DNA from: Marinibium conchae
Lineage (GTDB): Bacteria > Pseudomonadota > Gammaproteobacteria > Enterobacterales > Alteromonadaceae
Direction of reading: 5' to 3'
Length of the DNA: 64,000 nt
Assembly (NCBI RefSeq): GCF_015595035.1
Contig: NZ_JADNRN010000005.1
Span: 1-64,000 of the forward strand
Part shown: positions 39,061 through 48,090 of the stretch, one piece after another
Layout of the letters: each line of letters opens with the position of its first letter
Position numbering within the stretch: the first letter of the stretch is position 1
Notes under the pieces: generated by a model
Seen by the model: only the letters and a program-made list of their open reading frames with translations
Told to the model about the DNA's origin: nothing
Database searches by the model: none
Position numbers and translations under genes: made by a program

Positions 39061-39813
39061 ATGATTTGCAACTCTTATCACCTCAAAAAGCGGCATGTTC
39101 TGTTTGCCGCTGGCTGCTTGCTTTTTGCAAGCGAAGCAGTTGCACAATCAAACCAACAAGCTTCTACCTTACCTAAAAGTTCACACAAATTAGTTACAGA
39201 TACCAAAAACCGTATTTGCTCTGACACAGCAGTAGCTTTGAGAAATACCATCTATACCGCTAATCGGCGTATTTATTTGGCTCGTGGCGGTGCACACCAA
39301 TCTCTCGAGGTATTATCTGGCATTGTTGGCAATGCCATAAAAAATAAAGATGATTCATCATGCCTATCACGGCCAGCAATTGAGACCCAGTCAAAAAGTG
39401 CAAGCCAAGACCGTATATATTCTATCTTTTCGTTTTTACTATCTTCGGTTGTAAATAACTCAGCGCAAAACTATGGGCGTGATAGCGAATATGTTACAGA
39501 CCAAAACACTCCATTGAACAAGTTTAGTCATATACTCAGTTCTCGTATTTCTGCCTTGGAAGTGCGCGACGCAGGCTTATTATTTGGCTTGTCTTTCACT
39601 CATGAAAAAAGGCAATTTTTACTCGTTATTAATCACGATCCTTATTCAAAACACACTTTACCATTAGCACAACTAACACAGCATACACTTATTAATGCAC
39701 TCAATAAGCAAGTAATCACTAATCAAAACAATCCTATTTTACAGCCTGCTGAAAGCTTTTTATTTGAACAAAGAGCAGCGAATTCACCCGAAGGAACAGA
39801 GCCATTATTATGA
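39061..39813 (+). CDS. secreted hypothetical protein, first gene of the Rhs operon
   Basis: 250 aa. Sec signal peptide (residues about 1-28, basic start then HVLFAAGCLLFASEAVAQS, cleavage after VAQ). The mature part has no recognised domain; a helical segment (IFSFLLSSVVNNSAQ) and a region RDAGLLFGLSFTHEKRQFLLVI suggest an alpha/beta fold. Two cysteines (RICSD and SSCLS) could pair. ATG at 39061 after AAGGAATGCAAT. It overlaps the next gene by 4 bases (ATGA), so it is co-translated with the secreted 188-aa protein and the Rhs protein, suggesting a role in that system. Confidence 0.65.
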   Translation: MICNSYHLKKRHVLFAAGCLLFASEAVAQSNQQASTLPKSSHKLVTDTKNRICSDTAVALRNTIYTANRRIYLARGGAHQSLEVLSGIVGNAIKNKDDSSCLSRPAIETQSKSASQDRIYSIFSFLLSSVVNNSAQNYGRDSEYVTDQNTPLNKFSHILSSRISALEVRDAGLLFGLSFTHEKRQFLLVINHDPYSKHTLPLAQLTQHTLINALNKQVITNQNNPILQPAESFLFEQRAANSPEGTEPLL

Positions 39814-40376
39814 TACTCAAACACCTATTTAGAAAGACAATCATCTGCTGCTTTTTAGTATGCATGCCATTTATTGCGAGAGCCAACGTAACTATTACTC
39901 CCATGCAGGTTATTAGCCACCTGAATAATGCACCGAATCATACCGTGGCCTGGAAAGCATATGGCGCAACTTCTTGTAATTCAGGTAGCTACTCGTTCAG
40001 CTTTTTCGGTGGCAACGAAATGAGCCCGTTTAGAATTGACGGCTATAATGCAAATGGTTCTAAGGTGTCGACAGCTTATGCTTATGGGCGCTCACTCGAC
40101 GTATACATTAATACCAATGTAAGTTCCGACACCCAATACACATATCGCGTTTACGCATACACGTGCAATTCGTTCGGTGGTGGTAGTTATATTTTCGCAG
40201 GTAGCGCGCTTATAACGATAAGCGCTAGCGGAACTTCAGGAGGGAATGGGAGTGGCGAAGACGACGATTCAGGAAACTTTACGAATGGTTTACCACCTGC
40301 AAATCTAACTTTTGTTCACACTGATTTGCTCGGTAGCCCCGTTGCAGAAACAGACGAAAACGGAGATAAAAAGTAA
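39810..40376 (+). CDS. secreted protein ending in an Rhs core motif
   Basis: 188 aa. Signal peptide (MILKHLFRKTIICCFLVCMP, cleavage after ARA). A fibronectin-III/immunoglobulin-like beta-sandwich at about 27-140 (TPMQVISHLNNAPNHTVAW, YTYRVYAYTCNSFGGGSYIF), a Gly/Ser/Asp-rich linker (GNGSGEDDDSGN) and a C-terminal tail FVHTDLLGSPVAETDENGDK. The tail is the segment normally found inside Rhs core domains just before the YxPFG motif. It is missing from that place in the Rhs protein encoded next. Overlaps: ATGA with the preceding gene, TAATG with the Rhs gene. Role unknown; see findings. Confidence 0.7.
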   Translation: MILKHLFRKTIICCFLVCMPFIARANVTITPMQVISHLNNAPNHTVAWKAYGATSCNSGSYSFSFFGGNEMSPFRIDGYNANGSKVSTAYAYGRSLDVYINTNVSSDTQYTYRVYAYTCNSFGGGSYIFAGSALITISASGTSGGNGSGEDDDSGNFTNGLPPANLTFVHTDLLGSPVAETDENGDKK

Positions 40377-43300
40377 TGAAAGGATTCAAATTCGCATTTA
40401 AAAGGATTTGCTCACTAGGTATTTTGTCCGCTTTATTTGTAAGTAGCATAAGCGCACAGCAACTTATTGATAAAGAGATTAACGAGTCACAACAAGACGG
40501 AGACCCTTTTGTCCCGCCGAGTGCTTTTACCTACAACTATGGTGAAATGAATAACGTACAAACAGACGTTACCACACTTACCACTGCTTTGATGGGCGAC
40601 AGCATCGATCCGAACACAGGCACAGTAAGTTTCACTCACACTGATATCAGTATTCCTGGCAACTTTGATATACCTGTTGCATTACAGCGAACTATGTCAG
40701 ACCCCGATAATTGGTATAAAGAATCGTTAGAAGTAGGAAATTGGAGTTTAGCCATTCCTCATGTTCGCGGCAGCTATATTCGGCCCATAGCTGGTATTCC
40801 GGTTTCACAGGTTGGAGATAATTCACCTTGGCTAATGGGCATGGCTTGCTCAAAAACTCACCGCCCCAGTTTCTCTAAAGTCATTGGTAAAGTGTTTGGA
40901 GATAAGAGGCTCTACACAACAGGGAGTCACGACTACTCAAACATTAGAACGATCTCCATCCCTGGAAAAGGTTCGGCTCAGATTACTATTAAAAATGGCG
41001 TTCTCACTAATAGTAAAAACTGGAAAGTAGACTGCCTAAACAAAGGAAGCAGAAACGAAGGCTTCTTGGTAACAACTACCGACGGTACTAAGTATAAATT
41101 TAGGCATAAAAGAGAAATAAAGAGCCGCAAACATCATTATTTAACAAAAGAAGAATGGCGCTGTGGAAGCGATAGAAACGCTTATTGTGAATTTCCCTTG
41201 CACGCTCCAAATGACGAGGCTGTAACAGCTTTTGAGGCGCTGCGTAGAAATCAAAACGCAAAGATGGACAACATTCATGCTTTTTTACAAGTAACTGAAA
41301 TAGAAGACCGCTACGGCAACAAAGTAAATTATAGTTATGATAGCAATGGCGACCTAGACAAAATTACTTCCACAGATGGCCGAGAAATCGACCTTACATT
41401 TACCAGCGGAAGACTCACATCAGCTGAAGCTAACGGGCGAACATGGATATACGAATATGAAAGAGACAGTGATCTAAGCCTCCACATGCTAGCAAAAGTG
41501 ATTCAACCTGACCAACTTAATTGGGAGTTTGATTATGGTAAGCCCGGGAGCTTAAGATTCTGGTCTCTTCTAGGGCTACATACCCAAACCAATCCATTGA
41601 TGCCATACTCATGCAGTAGCCTTGGATTTGGTAGTTTCATTACTATAACGCACCCAAGTAAAGTAAGTGGCGAGTTTGTGCTAAGCGAGCGCTGTATGGG
41701 AAAAGCTGAAATCCCTAAAGTAGAAAACTTCAACCCGTTTGGGCAAGGAAAAGCTTTTCAGTCATATGTATTGCCAATTCATGTACAGCTATTTGCACTT
41801 CATTCAAAAACACTCACTTTCGCTGATGGTAAAGAGTATACATGGAGCTATAAGTACTCAACCAATAAGGGTTACTTCTTAGGGGACAATCCCCTCATAA
41901 CGGAGCGAAATAAACTGAGTAACTTCACAAACCCAAGTGGCCCATTTATTCCATTGGAAACTAAAGATAAGCCTGAACACATGAATGCCACTTTTATTAC
42001 GCATCCCGATGGCGCGGTAGAGGTCAAATACTATGATAGGCGCTACGGGTTCACCGATGGTCAACTTCGTTATTCTGCAATTTTTGATGAAAACGAAAAC
42101 ATCAAAATGAGTAAGCGATATGATTACCATGAAGTTACACATTGCACTACTAGACCAGCAATCAGAAAATACGGATTTAGTAGTCAGCTCACTTCACCAG
42201 TTCAAAAAAGTTGGGTGAAATCAACCCCGTGTCCGGGTTGGGAAAGGTTTGAACAAGCCCATGGCGCTGTGCAAAATCAAAATATCGCGGCTGTTTCCAC
42301 TATCTATTACGATGGCAACAGTAACTCCACTTATTCAGAAACAATAGACGGCTATAACGACTACGATGTACCTACGCGCTTTTCTCAGAAATCTGATGTC
42401 GCTGAACGATATATTGGTAAAACATTTATTCATGACACAAATCAGTGGTTGTTAAATCAGCCATCAAAGGTGTATGTCAGTGATAGTGAAATGAACTCAG
42501 CAACGGACGGTACATTGTTATCTGAGATAAAGTATTACAGTAACTCTCATGCCTCTTACCCTTCGATGCCTTATCAAGAACATTGGCTTGGAGAATTGCG
42601 TAAAACCTTTAAAAGCTACCATATGAGTAATATTGGAAAAAATGGTAAGTTAAAGAAAGTAGAAATGAATGTAGGTATGTATTCGAATAAACATGTAAAA
42701 CGCTGGGTATTGTTTAGCGATTACAAGCGCGGTCACGCTACTAATGTGTTCGTCCCCCAACGCTACACTGCCCATAACATGCACCTATCAAAAATAGTGG
42801 ATGACAATGGATGGATCACACGCACAACCGACTTTAATGGCACTCACACTCATTACGGCTATGATGAAATGGGCAATATCGCCTACATCGACTATGAAAA
42901 TGATGCAAGTGCCGACGAAAACTGGAGCGATTTACGTTTTACTTGGATTTCGGAAGATGAACCAAAGCGTATCGTTGAGCATTGTGAGCTGAATGCGGAA
43001 AGAACTGCTTGCTCTTCTTTAAAAATGCGAACGACTGAAAACTATGACGGTTTTTACCGCCTTGTTAAGAGTAAGAGCGATGATTTGGTTACAAATAGTA
43101 ATAGTCGTTACCAACGATTTGAGTACAATTTTAGAAATCAAACCACCTTCTCCTCACGCCCCAGTATCAATAGTAGTGAAACTAAAGGCACTACCGTTAA
43201 TTTCGATGCACTAGGACGCATGGCGAGTACAAAGTCTACCGGCTTTAATACTGTGTATGAAGAATACTTAGGTAATAACACTAAGCGCGTTACTGATGGC

Positions 43301-45382
43301 AATGGCAATCAAACCACTACTCAGTATTTGGCGTATGATCGCCCTAGCTATCAAAATGCGTTAACTATAACCTCCCCTGAGAGCGTTACTACCGAAATGG
43401 ACTACAACTTGTGGGGCAACATAGAAACAATAACTCAGTCCGGTTTAGGAAAAGCTAATCAAGCGGTAACACAAACTGAGTATCGCAGCTATGATGCAAA
43501 CAACAATCTTTGCTTAATAGTGCGAAGCGACGTGGGTGCAACCGCATTAAATCACAATAGTATGGGTGAATTGATATGGCAAGCGCAAGGCGTGGCATAC
43601 AACCCAAAAACGCGAGCATGTATATCGAAACCGAACAACCTCGCCGTAACCATGACATATGATAATTTGGGTGACTTATATTCAGCAACTTATCCAACAA
43701 GCAATGCTACGCCCGACGTTGTGCATCTGCGAGATAATAACGGTAATCTTACAATGCTCACTGCAGGGAATATCGTTCAAACTTATAGGTATAACAACCA
43801 AAACTTACTCACCAGAGAAACAGTGAGAATACCCGGTAAATCAGTCTATCAATTCGAACATGGGTATAGCGCACAAAAATTCCCCGAAAGCATTACCTAC
43901 CCAGGAGGCATGAAAGTCAGCTACGCACCTAACGGCTTTGGGCAAGCCACCACCGCAGAAATTCCACCGGTTTCTGGCAGTTTGCCTTACAAGTTTGCCC
44001 ACGATGTAAAGTACTACGCAAATGGACAAATGCGCTCATTTACCTATGGTAACGGTATACGTCATACACAAGGACAACATAGTAGTTCTGCACTTCCCTC
44101 TTCTTTAAAGTACGCGAATGGAGGTAACGCAATTGTTGAACTAGCTTATAGCTATGATGATAATACTAATGTAACGGCGATTGTCGATAAGGTTAATAGT
44201 GCTTATTCGTTAACCAACCTAAGATACGATGGACTCGATAGATTAATACAAACCACTGGTGGCAGCGGTATTGGCAGCAGCGTCATGCGCTATGATAGCT
44301 TTGGTAATATCACATACTATAAATCGAAAGACCGAATTAATCATTATAACTACAGTTACAATAGCAACCGGTTAACAGCCGTTGCCAGTTCAGGTATCAA
44401 ACAAAAAGACTATACTTCTTTCAGCTATGATAATCGCGGCAACGTGACGCACAACAGTCACCAAGAAATGGAGTACAACCTTGCGAATCAGATGACTAGT
44501 GCGAAAGGTAGCAACTCCTATTTGTACGATGGTTTTAACCGACGCGTGAAACAGACTGACGCAAAAGGTACTAGCTATAGCGTTTACTCACAGTCGGGTA
44601 CCTTACTGCTGAGAGAGACAAATAAAGGAAAAATAAGTTACATCTACCTTGGTGGTAAGTTAATCTCTAAAATTGGGAAAAGTGAAAGCCCTTCAAGTTC
44701 TAGCCAGCACTATGCACCGTTTGGTAGCGTAATCGAAGGCGAAAAAGATGCAGTAGGATATACTGGGCATAAGTTTGATACCGATGTTGGATTAAGCTAT
44801 ATGCAGGCACGATATTATGATCCAGTGATTGGGCGTTTCTACTCAAATGATCCGGTTGGGTTTACAGGCGATATAACCACATTCAATCGTTATTCTTATG
44901 TGGGTAACAACCCATATATTTATATAGATCCTGATGGTCGGTCGCGAAAACATTCATCAAAAATGACCGGAGCCTCAATAAATTTTATTATTTCCGGCTA
45001 TATTATGGAGAACTCGACCCCGGGATCAGCCGTTCATACTCATGCTTCAAGAGTCAATGCAATAGCTCTTGATCAATTAACAGACGGTGCAGTGAAGAAT
45101 AGAGTTAAGATACGTAAGGGGACATTGAAGAAAATTAAAGATAAACAGCCACGAGATTCTGATGGGAATATGATAGACCCTAATACTAAAAAGCCCCTAA
45201 AACCAGGTCAGGTTGACATTGGCCATAAGCCAGGAAATGAGTGGAAAAAACGAAAGAAAATGCACAAGAAAAAGGCTAACACGAGAGAAGAGGTAATTGA
45301 GGAAGAAAATGATCCTGACCTATACCAATTAGAAGATCGCTCAACCAATAGAAGTCATAAATATGAAGAAAAAGATAAATAG
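40376..45382 (+). CDS. Sec-secreted Rhs/YD-repeat toxin with C-terminal GH-E nuclease domain
   Basis: 1668 aa. Signal peptide about 1-28 (ILSALFVSSISAQQ), an N-terminal beta-rich region, numerous YD repeats (for example YDSNGDLDKITSTDGREI and YDEMGNIAYIDYEND) forming the Rhs shell, then the core boundary: ARYYDPVIGRFYSNDPVGF (about 1478-1496), RYSYVGNNPYIYIDPDGR (to 1522). The variable tip (1523-1668) contains PRDSDGNMIDPNTKKPLKPG and GHKPGNEW (G1616, H1617, E1622) and NDPDLYQLEDRSTNRSHKYE, the pattern of the GH-E group of HNH/Endo VII nucleases. It therefore should cleave DNA or RNA of a competitor. There is no PAAR, VgrG or other type VI gene nearby; a Sec signal implies export to the periplasm or surface. 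The immunity gene overlaps its end by 20 bases. Confidence 0.9.
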   Translation: MKGFKFAFKRICSLGILSALFVSSISAQQLIDKEINESQQDGDPFVPPSAFTYNYGEMNNVQTDVTTLTTALMGDSIDPNTGTVSFTHTDISIPGNFDIPVALQRTMSDPDNWYKESLEVGNWSLAIPHVRGSYIRPIAGIPVSQVGDNSPWLMGMACSKTHRPSFSKVIGKVFGDKRLYTTGSHDYSNIRTISIPGKGSAQITIKNGVLTNSKNWKVDCLNKGSRNEGFLVTTTDGTKYKFRHKREIKSRKHHYLTKEEWRCGSDRNAYCEFPLHAPNDEAVTAFEALRRNQNAKMDNIHAFLQVTEIEDRYGNKVNYSYDSNGDLDKITSTDGREIDLTFTSGRLTSAEANGRTWIYEYERDSDLSLHMLAKVIQPDQLNWEFDYGKPGSLRFWSLLGLHTQTNPLMPYSCSSLGFGSFITITHPSKVSGEFVLSERCMGKAEIPKVENFNPFGQGKAFQSYVLPIHVQLFALHSKTLTFADGKEYTWSYKYSTNKGYFLGDNPLITERNKLSNFTNPSGPFIPLETKDKPEHMNATFITHPDGAVEVKYYDRRYGFTDGQLRYSAIFDENENIKMSKRYDYHEVTHCTTRPAIRKYGFSSQLTSPVQKSWVKSTPCPGWERFEQAHGAVQNQNIAAVSTIYYDGNSNSTYSETIDGYNDYDVPTRFSQKSDVAERYIGKTFIHDTNQWLLNQPSKVYVSDSEMNSATDGTLLSEIKYYSNSHASYPSMPYQEHWLGELRKTFKSYHMSNIGKNGKLKKVEMNVGMYSNKHVKRWVLFSDYKRGHATNVFVPQRYTAHNMHLSKIVDDNGWITRTTDFNGTHTHYGYDEMGNIAYIDYENDASADENWSDLRFTWISEDEPKRIVEHCELNAERTACSSLKMRTTENYDGFYRLVKSKSDDLVTNSNSRYQRFEYNFRNQTTFSSRPSINSSETKGTTVNFDALGRMASTKSTGFNTVYEEYLGNNTKRVTDGNGNQTTTQYLAYDRPSYQNALTITSPESVTTEMDYNLWGNIETITQSGLGKANQAVTQTEYRSYDANNNLCLIVRSDVGATALNHNSMGELIWQAQGVAYNPKTRACISKPNNLAVTMTYDNLGDLYSATYPTSNATPDVVHLRDNNGNLTMLTAGNIVQTYRYNNQNLLTRETVRIPGKSVYQFEHGYSAQKFPESITYPGGMKVSYAPNGFGQATTAEIPPVSGSLPYKFAHDVKYYANGQMRSFTYGNGIRHTQGQHSSSALPSSLKYANGGNAIVELAYSYDDNTNVTAIVDKVNSAYSLTNLRYDGLDRLIQTTGGSGIGSSVMRYDSFGNITYYKSKDRINHYNYSYNSNRLTAVASSGIKQKDYTSFSYDNRGNVTHNSHQEMEYNLANQMTSAKGSNSYLYDGFNRRVKQTDAKGTSYSVYSQSGTLLLRETNKGKISYIYLGGKLISKIGKSESPSSSSQHYAPFGSVIEGEKDAVGYTGHKFDTDVGLSYMQARYYDPVIGRFYSNDPVGFTGDITTFNRYSYVGNNPYIYIDPDGRSRKHSSKMTGASINFIISGYIMENSTPGSAVHTHASRVNAIALDQLTDGAVKNRVKIRKGTLKKIKDKQPRDSDGNMIDPNTKKPLKPGQVDIGHKPGNEWKKRKKMHKKKANTREEVIEEENDPDLYQLEDRSTNRSHKYEEKDK

Positions 45383-45671
45383 TTCACCTTTACTAGGCTT
45401 CGTTGTAATAAGCAACGAAATAATTAAATTGAAAAAAAGCATAGGGTACTTTTACAGGGAAGAGCCGGAATCACCAGATGATAGCGGATGGAGATTTTTT
45501 TCTGGAGACGAAAGTCAAGATTTTGCTGACGATGAAAATAACTTTTTATTATATAACGTTTCTACAATTGTAGATATTGAGCCAGATGTTATTCAATATT
45601 TGTCACTTGATTATCCAGTTGAAGTCGAACGTAACCATATATCAGGGAAATTTGAATTAATTGTAAGTTAA
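45363..45671 (+). CDS. DUF2185-type immunity protein for the Rhs toxin
   Basis: 102 aa, acidic, cytosolic. GFVVISNEIIKLKKSIGYFY, then REEPESPDDSGWRFFSGDES and NVSTIVDIEPDVIQYLSL match DUF2185 (immunity-type proteins found with polymorphic toxins). It begins 20 bases before the end of the rhs gene, the typical place of a cognate immunity gene. It is clearly more A/T-rich than the Rhs shell, as is the toxin tip, consistent with the tip-immunity pair having been exchanged as a unit. The cognate relation is inference from position and family. Confidence 0.82.
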   Translation: MKKKINSSPLLGFVVISNEIIKLKKSIGYFYREEPESPDDSGWRFFSGDESQDFADDENNFLLYNVSTIVDIEPDVIQYLSLDYPVEVERNHISGKFELIVS

Positions 45672-46195
45672 CTTTGATTTTGACACTTTACAAAAATGTG
45701 CAGCGCAGGGTGACTATTTCAAATTATGAATGGCACTCTGGTGTCTATGAGACTTTGGCCGGACTTTTAGGTAATTTAAACGTAAAACACGTTAAGAGCT
45801 CCTTACTGTAAGGGCTAATTAGAATGCCTATCATTACCAACAATTACTCTCAAGTTGGTCATAAAGTGTACTTCTCACTCCAACTGGCATAGCGATAAAC
45901 CCACAAATGCCGGCTAGCTTTTAAGGAAGTGGTAGGATTTTTTGTTTTCGATTTCAGCTCTCTAATTTAAAATCATACATATAGCAACCGTCAATAATAC
46001 CTAATATGCACTGAGCATAATCATCGCTGAAGTGGGCAACTGTTTCTGGTTTGGGTAGGCAGGAGAATTAAGTTCGACTAGCATTTTGTCCCAGCGTCAC
46101 TAGGTGGTGACACCAGTCAATTTGACTAGCTCGGCTTTTTAGATCTGCCACTTAAAACCGGCACCAGGTGCCTAGTAAAATCGCGATATTGCCTA
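45672..46195. other. gene-free stretch with several small inverted repeats
   Basis: About 524 bases with no supported gene on either strand. It contains three short hairpins close together: GTCAC/GTGAC at 46096-46111, AGTCAA/TTGACT at 46115-46127 and GGCACC/GGTGCC at 46160-46172. GCCGGAC-containing sequence at about 45757 faces a GTCCGGC sequence at about 46608, which could be decayed ends of a small element, but no transposase is seen. Confidence 0.4.
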
Positions 46196-46572
46196 TTATT
46201 GAAGAAGGGAGTCGAAGATCGAATAAATTTCCCTCTCAAATCTAATTTGCTTAACTTCTTTCTGCAAGGACTCTAATAAAGGCTGTAATAAAGATGCGTT
46301 CAGCAACAAGCCTTCTTCGGATATCAACAAATTGCGAGATACCGCAAGTAGCCTTACGTTTTCAAAATTTGGTGTTTGCATTAAAAGGACAATGTTGCCG
46401 AATGAATCGATACCATATAAGTCTGTATCAAAATTGACATGCCCGAGCGTGCATCCAACGCATCATGCCAGCTGAAAATCGGATTAAAGAAACGCATTCG
46501 CTCTTTAATTGCGTATGACTTTCTTTTTATATGTGGTAATGCTGAATAGCGTTTATACTCTCGTTTAGTCAT
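46196..46572 (-). pseudogene. frameshifted gene of unknown function
   Basis: Two minus-strand pieces belong to one gene. The first (46572 to about 46445) starts at an ATG with a good GAGGTGG site and reads MTKREYKRYSALPHIKRK to FSWHDALDA. The second, in another frame, reads LGHVNFDTDLYGIDSFGN through NIVLLMQTPNFENVRLL and ends IYSIFDSLLQ at 46196. The continuation is protein-like well upstream of its first ATG, so a single-base indel around 46441-46455 has split it. Intact it would be about 125 aa. No family recognised. It could be a real pseudogene or a sequencing error. Confidence 0.5.
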
Positions 46573-46726
46573 CTTCCACCTCGAGTAGGAGTTTTTCCTT
46601 TCTTGAAGTGTCCGGCTAATTCAACCACAACACCTGGCAACAAAAGACAATCAATTGAAGCCTAAACAAGACTGACTATGGCGTTAATAAATCTCGGCTC
46701 CATTGGAAATATAGTGAGAAGTTATT

Positions 46727-48073
46727 ATGAATGAAAGTGGTTTTCTAAAACCTAATCAAATATTGGATTTGTGCCCTCACAAGTTTGATAATTTGGAAAC
46801 CTTACTTAGTCTGTATGAGTGTAATGATTTGAGAGTACGATTGGCTGTGCTTGACAAAATATCTAGCGACTTTAATCCAGAAAGGTTTGTTCAAAAAAGC
46901 TACCCTTTCAATTCGGTCATCGACTTATTCAAACGCGCGGTCACTTCTGTAGACGTTGATGAAATTACTGAAGGCTTGTCAGGGCTAACATATATAGATA
47001 AGAAATTAGCACGAGTGCATTCTTTAAATATGCTTGCTCATTCTGATCTAGCAATCAGGGAGGAAGCAGTTTGTTGCTTGGGATATATAGGTGAAGATGT
47101 AGATAAGAAGTTATTAATGTCTTTGTTAGATGGTGACACTAATGAACTGTTAGTAGTCAATGCGCTTGCCTCACTTTTACGACTTGGACAAACTGAATTA
47201 ATAAGCAAAATAGAAGTAATCGCCTCTACTTTTGGAGAGAAGCCTTTAATTAGTTTACTCGAATGCTTATATACTTTGGCTGACCATTATGATTTTACTC
47301 CTATTATTCCTTATCTTAGAGCACGTGTGCAATCATCCTATAACTCTGAGTTACTAGTAGAGTTAGAAGACTTTGAATTAAATGTTACGAGGAATAAATT
47401 ATTTGCTGAGCTAGAAGGTTTAAACCCTAGCAATCAAGTTGACTTAGAGCGAATATTGAGCTTTTTTAACAATACTGATGCTTCCGTTCGATTTAGAGCA
47501 TTAGGCCTATTGGGAACTGGAGCAAAACCTAATAAAAAGGATTTGCCTGACATCCAATATCCCTTTTTGAATCATATAAAAATGCTCGTTACCGACGAGT
47601 GTGAAGATGTACGAGCCGAAGCCATCTGTATTTTGGGGGATAGGAAAGACATCAGCAGCGTTTTTTTGATTGGGGAGTGTTTAGTTGATAAGTCTGAGCT
47701 TGTAAGACTAGATGCACTATATGCTCTTGGAGAGATTGGCGATGAAGGATCTCTTGCTCAGCTTAATGCCTATAATTATGAAAAAGGTTCAGATTTAGAA
47801 AAAGTTCGATATTTGCAGGCCCGCATCCGATTGGGTGATAGTTCTTATTTTGGTACGTGGCTTGAATTCTTAAATCATGAAAATGGATTGGTTAGGGCTA
47901 ATGTAGCAGGGGGAGTTTGGAGCCTTTGGAAAGTAGAATGGAATATGTTACTTAAGAAAAAGTTAAATGAAGCTATTCAAATTGAGCCTTTTGTTTATGT
48001 ATTTAATGAGATAAAAGATGCTTTGGATTTTATTGAAGCCAAGTCAACAAAAAGGAACACAAGACTTGATTGA
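46727..48073 (+). CDS. HEAT-repeat protein in the Rhs block
   Basis: 448 aa, cytosolic, almost entirely alpha-helical pairs. HEAT/PBS-lyase-type repeats are visible: LAIREEAVCCLGYIGEDVDK, ASVRFRALGLLGTGAK, EDVRAEAICILGDRKDI, ELVRLDALYALGEIGDEGSL and GLVRANVAGGVWSLWKVEW. HEAT and related helical-repeat proteins are used as immunity proteins in some polymorphic toxin loci, and this gene is A/T-rich like the immunity gene, so an orphan immunity role is possible but not shown. ATG at 46727; the upstream ribosome site (AGTGAGAAG) is acceptable. Confidence 0.7.
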   Translation: MNESGFLKPNQILDLCPHKFDNLETLLSLYECNDLRVRLAVLDKISSDFNPERFVQKSYPFNSVIDLFKRAVTSVDVDEITEGLSGLTYIDKKLARVHSLNMLAHSDLAIREEAVCCLGYIGEDVDKKLLMSLLDGDTNELLVVNALASLLRLGQTELISKIEVIASTFGEKPLISLLECLYTLADHYDFTPIIPYLRARVQSSYNSELLVELEDFELNVTRNKLFAELEGLNPSNQVDLERILSFFNNTDASVRFRALGLLGTGAKPNKKDLPDIQYPFLNHIKMLVTDECEDVRAEAICILGDRKDISSVFLIGECLVDKSELVRLDALYALGEIGDEGSLAQLNAYNYEKGSDLEKVRYLQARIRLGDSSYFGTWLEFLNHENGLVRANVAGGVWSLWKVEWNMLLKKKLNEAIQIEPFVYVFNEIKDALDFIEAKSTKRNTRLD

Positions 48074-48090
48074 TAATTGCGAAAATAATT

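Noticed and set aside
45757-46620. Possible insertion sequence with GCCGGAC-type ends
   Set aside because: The ends match only partly, there is no transposase and no target duplication, so it is not listed as a mobile element.
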